Source: Bacteroidales bacterium (GTDB lineage Bacteria; Bacteroidota; Bacteroidia; Bacteroidales; Paludibacteraceae). Taken from it: 64,000 nt of DNA. How positions within the stretch are numbered: the first letter of the stretch is position 1; the number at the start of each line of letters is the position of its first letter. This document shows positions 43,055 through 52,305 of this stretch, one piece after another. The stretch lies in the NCBI GenBank assembly GCA_015061115.1, contig SUXE01000003.1, positions 124,001 through 188,000 of the forward strand, in the 5' to 3' direction. Both the position numbers and the translations under genes were made by a program. A model generated the notes under the pieces. It had not been told where the DNA came from and did no database searches. It was given only the letters and a program-made list of their open reading frames with translations.

Positions 43055-44068
43055 ATGATAAAAAAGATATTATATATTACTTTGTTGGTGTGCATAATAA
43101 TATTTGCGTTATGTGATATTGTAAATACTTTTTATTTTTCGATTAATGGGGGGTATCTATTTTGGATTGTTCCATGGGTTACAATCCTCTTGTTTTTTGT
43201 TGTGATTGTAATTCTTCGCTTCGAAAAAAAAATTAAAAACAAATTGTATCTTAATTTATGTGATGTGATAACGTTTTTGGTTTTTGCAAATTTGGCCTTA
43301 TCTTTTTTGTTTCTCATTCCTAGAGGAATGGATATAAATCGGCAAAAAGAATTGAATGAGCCAACTCATATTTGTTCTGGTTATGTTACGAATAAGAAAC
43401 GAGGACATATTGTTGAATATTTTCTTAACGGGGAAAAGAGACATTATTACCAATATACTATTCATAATAATTATGAGAATTCATGTCATCTTTTGAAAAT
43501 TAATGAAATTTATAGTAATACAGGAGAAACAATAGAAGATTATCCTTCTTATTTACAGGAATTATATTGCTTTGATGGTGTCCCTTATTCTAAATTAAAC
43601 AAAATAAACAACCTTAAAGTTGTAGAAAAAGGGTTTCTCGGAATAATTTCGGATAAAAATGCTTGGAATAATACAAGATTTATTTCTTGTGTTGTGGTGA
43701 AAGAATTGGATAATATATGTTTTTATGAAGCACTTCAATCAGACAGGTATATTTGGGCAAGTTATAACAGTAGACTTCATGAAGGCGATTCAGTTTTGAT
43801 TAAATTTTCTACTGAAAATGTGGCTTATTTTAATATTTATAAGGAAAAACCAACGAAAGAAGAGTATAATACGTGCTTGAATAAAGATGGGGTTTCATTA
43901 AATGATGACTTAAGTGCTTCTTGCTCAGATACATATCGATTAGAGTCAAAGTTGATAAAAATTGAAATAGAAAAAACATCAGATAATATTACGATTACGG
44001 ATCTATTTGGAAGTAGGTATCGAGAGTACATTATTCCTAAAATTGAGTTAGACTCAGTTTATCCATAA
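43055..44068 (+). CDS. Membrane protein of unknown function
   Basis: 337 residues. Three N-terminal membrane helices (ILYITLLVCIIIFALCDIVN, FWIVPWVTILLFFVVIVILR, VITFLVFANLALSFLFLIP) within the first 90 residues; residues ~95-337 form a soluble domain, probably outside the cytosol. That domain has strands such as GYVTNKKRGHIVEYFLNGEK, YYQYTIHNNYENSCHLLKI and an OB-like stretch VLIKFSTENVAYFNIYKEKP. I recognise no family. Low GC like its neighbours; it begins 8 bp after the remnant at 42801-43046. Confidence 0.65.
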   Translation: MIKKILYITLLVCIIIFALCDIVNTFYFSINGGYLFWIVPWVTILLFFVVIVILRFEKKIKNKLYLNLCDVITFLVFANLALSFLFLIPRGMDINRQKELNEPTHICSGYVTNKKRGHIVEYFLNGEKRHYYQYTIHNNYENSCHLLKINEIYSNTGETIEDYPSYLQELYCFDGVPYSKLNKINNLKVVEKGFLGIISDKNAWNNTRFISCVVVKELDNICFYEALQSDRYIWASYNSRLHEGDSVLIKFSTENVAYFNIYKEKPTKEEYNTCLNKDGVSLNDDLSASCSDTYRLESKLIKIEIEKTSDNITITDLFGSRYREYIIPKIELDSVYP

Positions 44069-44197
44069 ATAAAAAATCAAGGTTGATAAACTAATAATGG
44101 ACAATATGTATCCTTTTTCTTTATTAATTTGTCAGTCTCTAAGTATCTGTCTTCGTGAGAAAAAATAAATAGAGTATATGGAAGATTGAAGGAGCCC

Positions 44198-44340
44198 ATT
44201 GTGGCCGCCCGATTCCTGGGCGTTTCCATGCCTCCGAAACAATGACACGAAATATAAAAACAAATCGGGAATGTGTATCTGCACATTCCCGATTTGTTTG
44301 TGTTTTAAGAAGATATATGATCTCCTAAAGATTTTCTATT
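44198..44340. repeat. 3'-flank repeat of Rpn copies, second copy, with terminator hairpin
   Basis: Near-identical to 41871-42012. Stem AAATCGGGAATGTG/CACATTCCCGATTT at 44262-44295 followed by TGTTTGTGTTTT. It ends in AAAGATTTTCTATTT, where the intact relative continues into the Rpn coding end but this one jumps to the middle of the gene. Confidence 0.75.
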
Positions 44341-44754
44341 TATTTGCAGTGCGTGTGATCACTTTGTCGAGACCAGCCAACCCGTCGGCAGAATATAGAT
44401 TCCGATGACTTTTGAAATGTCCTCTTCCATTTTTATCCACTTCAGACCCTTGCTGATCTTGTTGTCCATGAGTTTGTAGACGTAGAAGTTGGCACGTGTC
44501 TTGAAATATTTCTGGCATGAGTTCTGCATCTCAATCAGGATTGGGTCTCCTTTGTCAGTGGTGCAGAGACGGTCGAACGTCACACTCCTCTTGCTCTTTA
44601 ATGAGGCTGGCATCTCCTCATTTTCAAACTGTACACTTGTGATTGTGTCCTCGTCTCTTTCCAGGATAGCGTTTAGAAAGGATTTCATTATGATTTCGTC
44701 GGACAAACAATATTTGAATCCGAAATCACATCGCAAATCAATGCATTTCCCCAT
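44336..44754 (-). pseudogene. Rpn transposase gene, internally deleted and frameshifted
   Basis: The first ~118 residues match the intact copy at 35167-36039 (GKCIDLRCDFGFKYCLSDEI, core TTDKGD-ILIEMQNS). After ISKVIGI the frame shifts: the +0 frame ends YILPTGWLVSTK, while the family sequence GLAGLDKVITRT continues in another frame and then joins the gene's 3' flank at about 44340. Some 500 bp of the gene are missing. Start and 3' flank are kept, so it is an internal deletion rather than a broken insertion. Confidence 0.85.
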
Positions 44755-44867
44755 TGTTTTTTGTTAATATTTTTTGTACTATGTCTAATCATAAACTGGC
44801 CAAACAATTTCGGATGCAAATATATTGAAAATTACTGAATGAACTGTGCTGAAAATAAATAAACTTT

Positions 44868-44875
44868 TATTTTTG
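44868..44875 (+). promoter_or_regulatory. Probable -7 box TATTTTTG of the secreted paralogue 2 gene
   Basis: TATTTTTG matches TAnnTTTG and lies 29 bp before the ATG at 44905. It corresponds to the right arm of the inverted repeat seen at 36142-36165. The -33 site is only TGTG. Confidence 0.45.
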
Positions 44876-44904
44876 CAAGAATTCTAAAAGCCAAAATTAC
44901 GAGC

Positions 44905-45873
44905 ATGAAACATAAATTGATTTTATTTATTTTTTTTGAGTTATTTTTTCCCGATCTGATTGGACAGGATTTTTCAATCCCTATTTCTTATTCTGTCGAA
45001 AAGAAATCAATGAATGAGAGCCAAATGATTTGTGTCGGTTCAAAAAATGACAATCTAGTTTTCTATTGTAGAGAAACTCAGAAATTCTTTTTGATGAAAG
45101 ACAATAACTATAGATCTTTCAATTTGGAAGTCCCCAAATTTAATAATTATGATTATGTAATGTTAGAAGGCATTTATGATAATAAAGTAATATGGAAGGC
45201 GTTATCAAATAGTGTAAATAGTCAGAAATTTGTTTGTTATGACGGGAATAAATTATTGTTTGAGCATACATTCCCTTACTCGTATGAATACAAAGTTTTT
45301 TATTCGAGATTTTATGATGGAGGAAAATCTATATGCCTAAAAAGTTTTTTTAATCCATGGCATGAATATGGAGATGTTGATTCTAATTTGATTACAGTAA
45401 AATTTGGAGAAAGTAAAAAAATCACGAAAATAGATTCTAGCTTAAATGTCATTCCGTTCAGCAATAAAATATACTATTCAAAATTAAAGAAATATTTTTT
45501 TGATGATGAAAGAAATGAGTATAGTACCATGGATATTCATTGTAGAAATGAAAAAGGAGTAGATCGTATTATTGCAAAAGACGCAGATTTGTTAATGTTA
45601 TCTGATGATGGACTATATATGTTGGCAAAGAAAAAATTATATGGAAAGGAAATCCATGTGATTATAGATCTAACAAAGAACAAATGTATTTATTTGTTGG
45701 GCGAAAAATATGTTAGTCGATACTTCTACTACGATGTTGCTAAAAAGTCTTTTTCATATGATTGGGGAAATAAAATTGAAACATTTTCTGTTGATAATGA
45801 ATTCATTTATGATCCGTTGGAAGAATTTTCTCTTTATAAATCGGATTGTGAAAGATTTTGGAAGTCACATTAA
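44905..45873 (+). CDS. Secreted protein of unknown function, paralogue 2
   Basis: 322 residues with a signal peptide ending near PDLIGQ. Aligns along its length with 33768-34742: SIPISYSVEKK, NLVFYCRETQKFFLM, FEHTFPYSYEYK, SFFNPWHEYGD, STMDIHCRNEKG, KNKCIYLLGEKYVSRYFYYD, YKSDCERFWKSH. Sequence divergence is spread evenly, so the duplication is old, yet both copies are followed by a hairpin repeat (copies b and c). Structure probably beta-rich. Function unknown. Confidence 0.7.
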   Translation: MKHKLILFIFFELFFPDLIGQDFSIPISYSVEKKSMNESQMICVGSKNDNLVFYCRETQKFFLMKDNNYRSFNLEVPKFNNYDYVMLEGIYDNKVIWKALSNSVNSQKFVCYDGNKLLFEHTFPYSYEYKVFYSRFYDGGKSICLKSFFNPWHEYGDVDSNLITVKFGESKKITKIDSSLNVIPFSNKIYYSKLKKYFFDDERNEYSTMDIHCRNEKGVDRIIAKDADLLMLSDDGLYMLAKKKLYGKEIHVIIDLTKNKCIYLLGEKYVSRYFYYDVAKKSFSYDWGNKIETFSVDNEFIYDPLEEFSLYKSDCERFWKSH

Positions 45874-46032
45874 CGAGTCAATGTTTAATGAAAAAGAATT
45901 AGACTATTAATTGAGAATCTGATATTATTGAAGAATCATGAGTTCAGCGGACTTGTATTGACGCAGTCATTGTCATATTTGATTTCTTGGTGATTCCTGC
46001 GAAGCAGGTGTCGAGGATTTCTTGGATGTTTG

Positions 46033-46219
46033 ATGCTGGAATGTAGTGTGCAACCTTTGTGGTTGTCCGATCTATACAAACCGACAGTGTTTTGCTTTGC
46101 AAAAAACAATCGGTTTGTAGATAACCTGAGGTTATGTGTTCCTTTCAGGAACGGCTGATGATCGACGCTTTGTCCCCGAGGGGGACACATTGAAGAATTC
46201 AACCGTATCCGATTGTTGC
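46033..46219 (+). repeat. Dispersed hairpin repeat, copy c
   Basis: Starts GATGCTGGAATGTAGTGTGC and CAACCTTTGTGGTTGTC, then the standard order AAACCGACAG..CGGTTT, AACCTGAGGTT, GTTCCTTTCAGGAAC, GTCCCCGAGGGGGACAC, TTCAACCGTATCCGATTGTTG. It lacks the GATGGTGGAGGG portion. The next gene starts 46 bp later. Confidence 0.8.
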
Positions 46220-46265
46220 TGGATGCAAAACGAATGGTAATGTCTAATTTTTTTAAGTATATCCC

Positions 46266-47195
46266 ATGAAAATTAAACTGCTTTTATTACTGGTGTTGTT
46301 CTCATCTTGTTCGCTTGGTGAAAATAAAAATTTTGTTGGTGAATTTGAAACGTTGGATTTTTCTGAAAATATTTGGCTGTTGGAGTCTGGCTATATTAAT
46401 GATTTTCCTGCGACAAAGCAAGGAGGGTATTTTGATGAGGAGAAAGGAGTTGTTGTGAAAAACAACACTTTTGAAAACTCAAGTAAATCACTTTGGTATA
46501 TAGATGATTCTATAATGGTTTTTACAAAAGCTATTGATGATGATTTGTCTATATTTAGGTGTTGTTTTAGCGATGGAAAAAATCTAGTAGAGTTGTTTGA
46601 TGTAGAAGAAACCTCAATAGGTTCAGTTGCAATTTCAGAAAAATATAATGTACTTGCAATAAGTATAGCTTCTAATAATTTTATTGAAGGATCTTCTGAT
46701 ATGGATTTTATTCATCTTTTTAATTTAAGAGATTTGGAAAAAGGGAAGAAAAATGTTCGAAAAATACCATGTGATCTTTGTGCCCATTTGCGTATAATTG
46801 GAGATCGTATCTATTATTCCAAGTATAATGATGTCGGTGCTGATTGTTTGGGTGATTATGGCTTTTATTACAGAAATTTTGATGACCTAAATAGAGAGTT
46901 TTGTGTTGATGAAAAATTTAGATTTTCTGCGATTTCTGATGATGGAAATTATGTGATTGGGTCATTCTATCCGAAAAAAATGAAAATGCCAAACGTTAAA
47001 AAGTCATTTCCTTTTGTTATTTGGAATATAAAGATAAATAAGTTTGCTGTTATTGCACAAGATGGGTATTATAAAGGAATTTATTCTAGAAAGAACAAAT
47101 GTTTTTATATAAGTGAGGCACAACACAAACTATATAAAATAAGTCTAGACATGAAGTACAATTATGATCGCAACGATAGTATTTTTGCTTACTAG
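46266..47195 (+). CDS. Lipoprotein of unknown function, propeller-like
   Basis: 309 residues with a lipoprotein signal (LLLLLVLFSSC, C15). Beta-rich repeats suggest blades: KSLWYIDDSIMVFTKAIDDD, VAISEKYNVLAISIASNNFI, LRIIGDRIYYSKYNDVG, FSAISDDGNYVIGSFYPKKM, GYYKGIYSRKNKCFYISEAQ. The general style (DDG..Y, RIYYSKY, KNKC) resembles the two secreted proteins at 33768 and 44905, so all three may share a fold. A broken fragment of a close relative lies at 40147-40330, showing that this family has been duplicated and lost here. Confidence 0.68.
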   Translation: MKIKLLLLLVLFSSCSLGENKNFVGEFETLDFSENIWLLESGYINDFPATKQGGYFDEEKGVVVKNNTFENSSKSLWYIDDSIMVFTKAIDDDLSIFRCCFSDGKNLVELFDVEETSIGSVAISEKYNVLAISIASNNFIEGSSDMDFIHLFNLRDLEKGKKNVRKIPCDLCAHLRIIGDRIYYSKYNDVGADCLGDYGFYYRNFDDLNREFCVDEKFRFSAISDDGNYVIGSFYPKKMKMPNVKKSFPFVIWNIKINKFAVIAQDGYYKGIYSRKNKCFYISEAQHKLYKISLDMKYNYDRNDSIFAY

Positions 47196-47340
47196 GTTGT
47201 ATTGATGCAACAAAGTTCCTCGTAAGTTTAAGTCGTATGTAAACGGAAAGATTGAAGAAGAGGAAGAGTAGAACGCTATTAATGTAAGCACTCAAATCCT
47301 TGCCCTCCTTTTTCCTATAATTTGCCAGGTTCCCTAATTG

Positions 47341-47590
47341 ATGCTGGAATGTAGTGTGCAACCTTTGTGGTTGTCCGATCTATACAAACCGACAGTTTTT
47401 TGCTTTGCAAAATACAATTGGTTTGTAGATAACCTGAGGTTATGTGTTCCTTTCAGGAACGGCTGATGATCGATGGTTGATGATTGACGCTTTGTCCCCG
47501 AGGGGGACACATTGAAGACTTCAACCGTATCCGATTGTTGCACAACGTGTTATGCAACTGTCGGGGAAGGAGTCGTAAAGCGTGTCATGC
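47341..47590 (+). repeat. Dispersed hairpin repeat, copy d
   Basis: Same head as copy c (ATGCTGGAATGTAGTGTGCA), then the hairpin series and TCAACCGTATCCGATTGTTG, GTTATGCAACTGTCGGGGA. The nearby 47196-47340 holds no supported gene. Confidence 0.8.
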
Positions 47591-47679
47591 AATTGAGGGG
47601 GAACATAGCCTCCGCCTATGCAGATGTTACAAAAGGTTGAGGGTGGGGGCAAACCCTTGTGGCTGTCTGGTCTCTTGCA

Positions 47680-47945
47680 TAAACCGACAGTGTTTTGCTT
47701 TGCAAAATACAATCGGTTTGTAGATAACCTGAGGTTATGTGTTCCCTTCAGGAACGGCTGATGATCGATGGTGGAGGGTTGATGGTTGACGCTTTGTCCC
47801 TGAGGGGAAACACATTGAAGAATTCAACCGTATCCGATTGCTGCACAACTTGTTATGCGACTGTCGGGGAGGAGACAAAAGGCGTGTTATGCTACTGTCT
47901 GAGAAGGAAGTCACAAAGCTTGCTGTGCGACTGTCAGGGTTGCAT
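47680..47945 (+). repeat. Dispersed hairpin repeat, copy e
   Basis: Full series, AAACCGACAG..CGGTTT through TCAACCGTATCCGATTG, with three successive (A/T)(A/G)CTGTC(G/T/A)G(G/A)G(G/A) blocks at its end. It lies head to tail 90 bp after copy d, in a 860-bp stretch (47196-48059) that otherwise lacks genes. Confidence 0.8.
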
Positions 47946-48059
47946 CCTAATAATTGTATGGCATAATTATTTACAAAATTTGCGTCAACTTTATTGCATT
48001 GCGAATATTTTTATTAAATTGCGGAAAATTTAGTTTTTCCTTACGAATATTTGAAACGT

Positions 48060-49256
48060 ATGAGTGATAAAATGGTGAAATTTTGCCGCTACATGAGACA
48101 GAGCGTGGGCACCCTATTGGTGACAATTGGTGTGTGTGTGTTGGTGGCTGTTCTCACTTTTTCGTGGGCTTTTTTGAATCCGATTGCTCGTGCTTTGGAT
48201 GCTATCGCATTCACAGACAATTATTTATATACGGAGAACTTAAAGGAAGGTGATTTGGATTATTGTCAGGATGTTGCTTTTGTCAACATGTCTGGAGTCC
48301 ATTCAAGACTTGAGATTGCTGAAGGTCTTGATTATATTGCTAAGTTTGGTCCTAGAGTGGTTGCGATGGATTGCATCTTCAGCCACAATATCTCATCTGA
48401 TTCTATTGAAAATGACAGTTTGCGCAACGTCATCGCAAGAATACCAAATTTCGTTTCTGCTCAACGTATCGTGAAGATGGGCGACTCATTGGCTGTCGAA
48501 CAATCTTTCTATCACGATGTGTGTCACAATGCCAGCGTGAATATTGAAGACGGAATTGTCCGCCATTTCTCGCCTGACTCGGTGACTATCTCCACTGGAG
48601 GAGAAAATGGATGCTCACTGACTCTTCCTTCTTTCGTAGGCGAGATCCTTCGTCTTGGTTATCCTGACAAATATAAGATGCTTCAGGAACGAGGAAATGA
48701 TGAGGAGTTGATCAATTATAAGAAGATGCAGGTCGACGTGTTTGATATGCGTAAGATTCTCGATATGGAGCTTTTCCTTGATAGTTTCGACGTGAATGAT
48801 CGAATCATCCTCGTGGGTGATATCGACGACTTGCGAGACTACCATACGATCGCAACTGAACTTTATGGTATGCGTCGTATCAACGGAACTTTGATTCACG
48901 CTTATAGCATCGCTACAGCAACAAAGGAGCACCGTCTCATCACAAATATGAGCGACGAATGGGCTATAATCTGGGGATTGCTGATCACCCTTGCTTTCAA
49001 CTATTTCTGTTGCTGGGCTTATGAGGCTTACGAAAAAACAAATGGTATGATCATCAACTTCACTCAGCTCGGATTCCTTCTCGGAATGATGTTGCTAGGT
49101 GGTTTGACATTCATCAATTTCAGATATAATCTCAACTATACTTACGCTATGATCGGTGTGGGATTGGGTGGATTCAGCAGTGAACTTTGGTTGTGGTTTG
49201 AGTCTCTTGCCCCTTACCAATGGCTGGCGAAAAAATGGAAATGGTTAAGTTTGTAG
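48060..49256 (+). CDS. CHASE2-domain membrane sensor protein
   Basis: About 398 residues from the ATG at 48060 (the in-frame TTG at 48051 is weaker). One N-terminal helix (VGTLLVTIGVCVLVAVLTFSW), an extracytoplasmic CHASE2 sensor domain of ~250 residues (DVAFVNMSGVHSRLEIAEGL, GPRVVAMDCIFSH, DVNDRIILVGDIDDLRDYHT, MRRINGTLIHAYSIATA), then three C-terminal helices. Unlike most CHASE2 proteins it has no kinase, cyclase or other output domain. First gene of a three-gene unit with a caspase-like protease and a DUF4384 protein; it may sense a ligand for them in the same compartment. Confidence 0.88.
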   Translation: MSDKMVKFCRYMRQSVGTLLVTIGVCVLVAVLTFSWAFLNPIARALDAIAFTDNYLYTENLKEGDLDYCQDVAFVNMSGVHSRLEIAEGLDYIAKFGPRVVAMDCIFSHNISSDSIENDSLRNVIARIPNFVSAQRIVKMGDSLAVEQSFYHDVCHNASVNIEDGIVRHFSPDSVTISTGGENGCSLTLPSFVGEILRLGYPDKYKMLQERGNDEELINYKKMQVDVFDMRKILDMELFLDSFDVNDRIILVGDIDDLRDYHTIATELYGMRRINGTLIHAYSIATATKEHRLITNMSDEWAIIWGLLITLAFNYFCCWAYEAYEKTNGMIINFTQLGFLLGMMLLGGLTFINFRYNLNYTYAMIGVGLGGFSSELWLWFESLAPYQWLAKKWKWLSL

Positions 49257-49366
49257 TACCGTCTGCTTGATACGAAATTTAAGTGCGAATGCCTGTTCTT
49301 AAACTTGAAATCTGCCATTCGCATACAAAATACTAGATTTGGAAATTTGCAAAATTGATATAGAAG

Positions 49367-51388
49367 ATGAAAAATAATATGAAACGAATAGGTTTAGCGA
49401 TTTTGACATTGCTGCTTTGCTTGCCTACGTTCGCGGCACTTAAAGCGGTGAAGAACAACAAAACAAACAAGTGGGGATTCCAGGATCCTAAGACACTTCG
49501 AACTGTGATCAAACATGTTTATGATGAGGTTGACCCAGCTCATTCTTTTATCGGCTCTAAGGATTACGCTGTAGTTCGTCAGGGTAAGTATTGGGGTGTG
49601 ATCAATACAGAGGGAGATGTGATCGGAAAGATGGTATTCAAGAACAAGAATATCGCGTTCAAGGCTGCTCACGCTCAGTGGAGAAAGGCACGTATCGAGG
49701 ATTATATTTATGATGCAGCCGACGCTAATGGCAAATTCGGTTACGCCAACTACTATGGTGATTGGGTGATTTCTCCTGTGTTTGACGAGATTGATGACAC
49801 TTATACATTGTCTGGAGCTTCGGAATACGCTATTGTGAAGCATAAAGGTCTTTGGGGTGCCATTGATGCCGACGCGAAATATATCATCAAACCGGTGATG
49901 ACTACAAAAGAGTCGATCCTTCAGGCTGCCAAGGAGTGGGGTGAGTATGCTCCGCTTGGTTTGACTTCATACGAGGCTATGGATTCTCAGACAAGAAAGA
50001 AGGGATTTGCTAACTATTTGGGAAACTGGATTGTTAAGCCTTTCCTTGACGATTATGATAAGACTTGTATGTTCACTCCGGATCGTAATTTCGCTGTTGT
50101 AAAACGTGGTGGCAAATGGGGATGTTTGGACCGTGGTGAAAAATGGATCGTTCAGCCTTCATACGCTACTGCAGCTGAGGCTAAGAAGGCAGGTTTCGCA
50201 TGGCAGTTGAAGAATCCGAAGGCAGGCACACGTCCGTCTGAGGCTCATAATATTGACGACGGAAAATTCAAGAACTCATTGTTCGCAAGTGCTCCAGCAG
50301 CACCGTCGACTCCGTCAACACCTTCTACTCCAGCTGTGACTCCGCAGAAACCATCACAGCCAGTGGCTGCAGGTGCTCCTACCATCACAATCGTCTCTCC
50401 TAAGGATGGTGCCCAGTACACTAATCCGGAGATGACATTCGTATATCAGGCAAAGACAGCTGATGGTAGCAAACCAACTATCGCGGCTTATATCAATGGT
50501 GAACTTCAGCCTACTACAAAGGGTGTGAAGCAGTTGTCGGACCAGATCACTCTTACTCTTCCACGTAAGGAGGATGTCTGCAGAGTGCAGTTGATCGCAA
50601 AAGACAGCAAGGGATTAAGCAGTGATCCTGCTGTTGTAAGATTGTATTATAAGGCTGACTCTAACAAACCAGCATTGCATGTTGTCTCAATTGGTGTGAG
50701 TGATTATGACCAGGCTGATTTGAAACTTCAGCATGCGTCGAAGGATGCGGCTGATTTCTTGAGCGCGGTGCAGAACAGCAATTTGACTTATTACAAGAAT
50801 TTGGCTACAGCAGCGCTCGTCACAGACAAGAACGCAAACGACCGCACAATCAAGAAGCAGCTTTCTCAGCTTGTGAACAAGGTGGAGCAGGGCGACGTGA
50901 TTCTGCTATACTTCTCCGGACATGGAGCTAAGGAGGGCGATGAAACATATTTCTTGTCGGCTAATGCGGAGAGTGAGGACTTGTTCTCAACAGCCGTTAA
51001 CTTTGATGTCATCAGAAGCGCGACAAAACGTTTGAAGGACAAGAGATGTAAGATCATCATCTTTATGGATGCTTGCCACTCAGGAGCAATGTACGGTCAG
51101 AAGTCAGTGGCAGAGCCATTCTCACTTGCTGATCCAGGCATCATCGGTTTCTACTCTAGCACAGCTAGCCAGAAGTCTAACGAGAGTGAAGAGTGGAAGA
51201 ACGGAATCTTCACGAAGGCTTTGATTGAAGGTATCAATGGAAAGGCTGTAGACGAAGAGGGCAATATCACAATCGACGGTTTGGAGAAATATATCCGTCA
51301 GCAGGTACGTACTTCTACAAACGGCAAGCAGATGCCTATATTTGAGAATAAACAAGGAAACTATATATTGTTCCCAAAAAGAAACTAA
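49367..51388 (+). CDS. Exported WG-repeat and caspase (peptidase C14) protein
   Basis: 673 residues; signal peptide 1-23 (alternative ATG at 49379). Residues ~25-290 hold WG-type repeats (KNNKTNKWGFQDP, VRQGKYWGVINTEGD, VKHKGLWGAIDADA, VKRGGKWGCLDRGE). A Pro/Ser/Thr linker (~307-345) leads to an Ig-like domain (~345-430), then a caspase domain ~435-670 with catalytic H519 (LLYFSGHGAKEG) and C570 (IIFMDACHSGA). Both catalytic residues are present, so it should be an active cysteine protease outside the cytosol, possibly activated by CHASE2-sensed signals. Located 110 bp after the CHASE2 gene and 23 bp before the DUF4384 gene. Confidence 0.9.
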   Translation: MKNNMKRIGLAILTLLLCLPTFAALKAVKNNKTNKWGFQDPKTLRTVIKHVYDEVDPAHSFIGSKDYAVVRQGKYWGVINTEGDVIGKMVFKNKNIAFKAAHAQWRKARIEDYIYDAADANGKFGYANYYGDWVISPVFDEIDDTYTLSGASEYAIVKHKGLWGAIDADAKYIIKPVMTTKESILQAAKEWGEYAPLGLTSYEAMDSQTRKKGFANYLGNWIVKPFLDDYDKTCMFTPDRNFAVVKRGGKWGCLDRGEKWIVQPSYATAAEAKKAGFAWQLKNPKAGTRPSEAHNIDDGKFKNSLFASAPAAPSTPSTPSTPAVTPQKPSQPVAAGAPTITIVSPKDGAQYTNPEMTFVYQAKTADGSKPTIAAYINGELQPTTKGVKQLSDQITLTLPRKEDVCRVQLIAKDSKGLSSDPAVVRLYYKADSNKPALHVVSIGVSDYDQADLKLQHASKDAADFLSAVQNSNLTYYKNLATAALVTDKNANDRTIKKQLSQLVNKVEQGDVILLYFSGHGAKEGDETYFLSANAESEDLFSTAVNFDVIRSATKRLKDKRCKIIIFMDACHSGAMYGQKSVAEPFSLADPGIIGFYSSTASQKSNESEEWKNGIFTKALIEGINGKAVDEEGNITIDGLEKYIRQQVRTSTNGKQMPIFENKQGNYILFPKRN

Positions 51389-51411
51389 TCAACGAATAGG
51401 AGGACAAAGTT

Positions 51412-52284
51412 ATGAAGAGAATGTTATCAGTTGCCAGCATGCTTATTATGGCGGTGGCAACATACGCAGGAAATCTTTTCGTCTACTCAGTGACGGGAAG
51501 TGTTGAGAGAAAGGCAGGAAATGCATGGCAGACGCTTACAAAGCGTGCTGAGCTTCAGGAGTCTGATGTTGTACGTGTGAAAGATGGTGCTAGCTTATCT
51601 ATCATCGACAAGTCGGCACAGAAAATATACGCTACAGGAGCTGTCGACGGTAAGTCTGTCGGCACAATTATCAAAGAGCAGGGTAGTGCATCGTCTGCAT
51701 CCACTCAGTTTGTAGCTCATGCGGTGAAGTCTTTGTTCAACGGAAATGGCACAGACAATATCAGCCATTCCGCAGCTGGATGTACATATCGTGGCGACAT
51801 CATTGAGAGCGACATCGCAAAGTCGATTTTGGCAAAAAAGAACAGTGAGGCACAGTTTAATGTCAGCAACGAAAAGAGTGATTTCGGAGTGTCGTTTGAT
51901 CTTGTGGATCCAAAGACAGGAGAGATCGTTGTCGCTGCAAAGGCAGGTAGAGAGGTCTATTTTAGAGTGAAGAACAACAGCTCGAAGATTCTTTATGTGA
52001 ATGTGATCGACGTTGCGTCTAACGGAGAGATGGCAGAATGTTTGCCTATCGACGATGCTCAGACATTGTCTCACTTGTTGATCCCTGCGAATTGTGTCAT
52101 CGACCTTGAGGATTATCCAATCGAGTTGACTTATCCTCTTGGCACGGACAATCTTGTGTTGGTGGCTTCAGAAGTCCCTTACGATCTTCGTCAAGTGAAC
52201 AAGTTCTTGAAGATGCCAAACATCAAAGCTGATGGCAAGCAGCAGATCGGAGTGTACTCTCGCACTATTGCTATCATGCAGTAA
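51412..52284 (+). CDS. Exported DUF4384 protein
   Basis: 290 residues; signal peptide ends near VATYAG. N-terminal part ~20-115 looks like a FecR/SH3-like beta domain (YSVTGSVERKAGNAWQTLTK, DVVRVKDGASLSIIDKSAQK). C-terminal DUF4384 ~155-265 (GREVYFRVKNNSSKILYVNV, ENCVIDL-like NCVIDLEDYPIEL, TDNLVLVASEVPYDL). DUF4384 is often linked to caspases and other protease-regulating proteins, as here. A good Shine-Dalgarno-like AGGAGG lies upstream of the ATG, unusual in this window. A strong terminator closes the operon. Confidence 0.85.
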   Translation: MKRMLSVASMLIMAVATYAGNLFVYSVTGSVERKAGNAWQTLTKRAELQESDVVRVKDGASLSIIDKSAQKIYATGAVDGKSVGTIIKEQGSASSASTQFVAHAVKSLFNGNGTDNISHSAAGCTYRGDIIESDIAKSILAKKNSEAQFNVSNEKSDFGVSFDLVDPKTGEIVVAAKAGREVYFRVKNNSSKILYVNVIDVASNGEMAECLPIDDAQTLSHLLIPANCVIDLEDYPIELTYPLGTDNLVLVASEVPYDLRQVNKFLKMPNIKADGKQQIGVYSRTIAIMQ

Positions 52285-52305
52285 GAAAAGAAAAATGATT
52301 TTATT

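Noticed and set aside
47737..48033. A 98-codon frame in repeat copy e
   Set aside because: Almost wholly made of the dispersed repeat, with Cys-rich composition unlike any protein family; its start is the same accidental ATG as in copy a.
48051..48059. TTG start for the CHASE2 gene
   Set aside because: An ATG nine bases later gives a normal start, and nothing favours the TTG.
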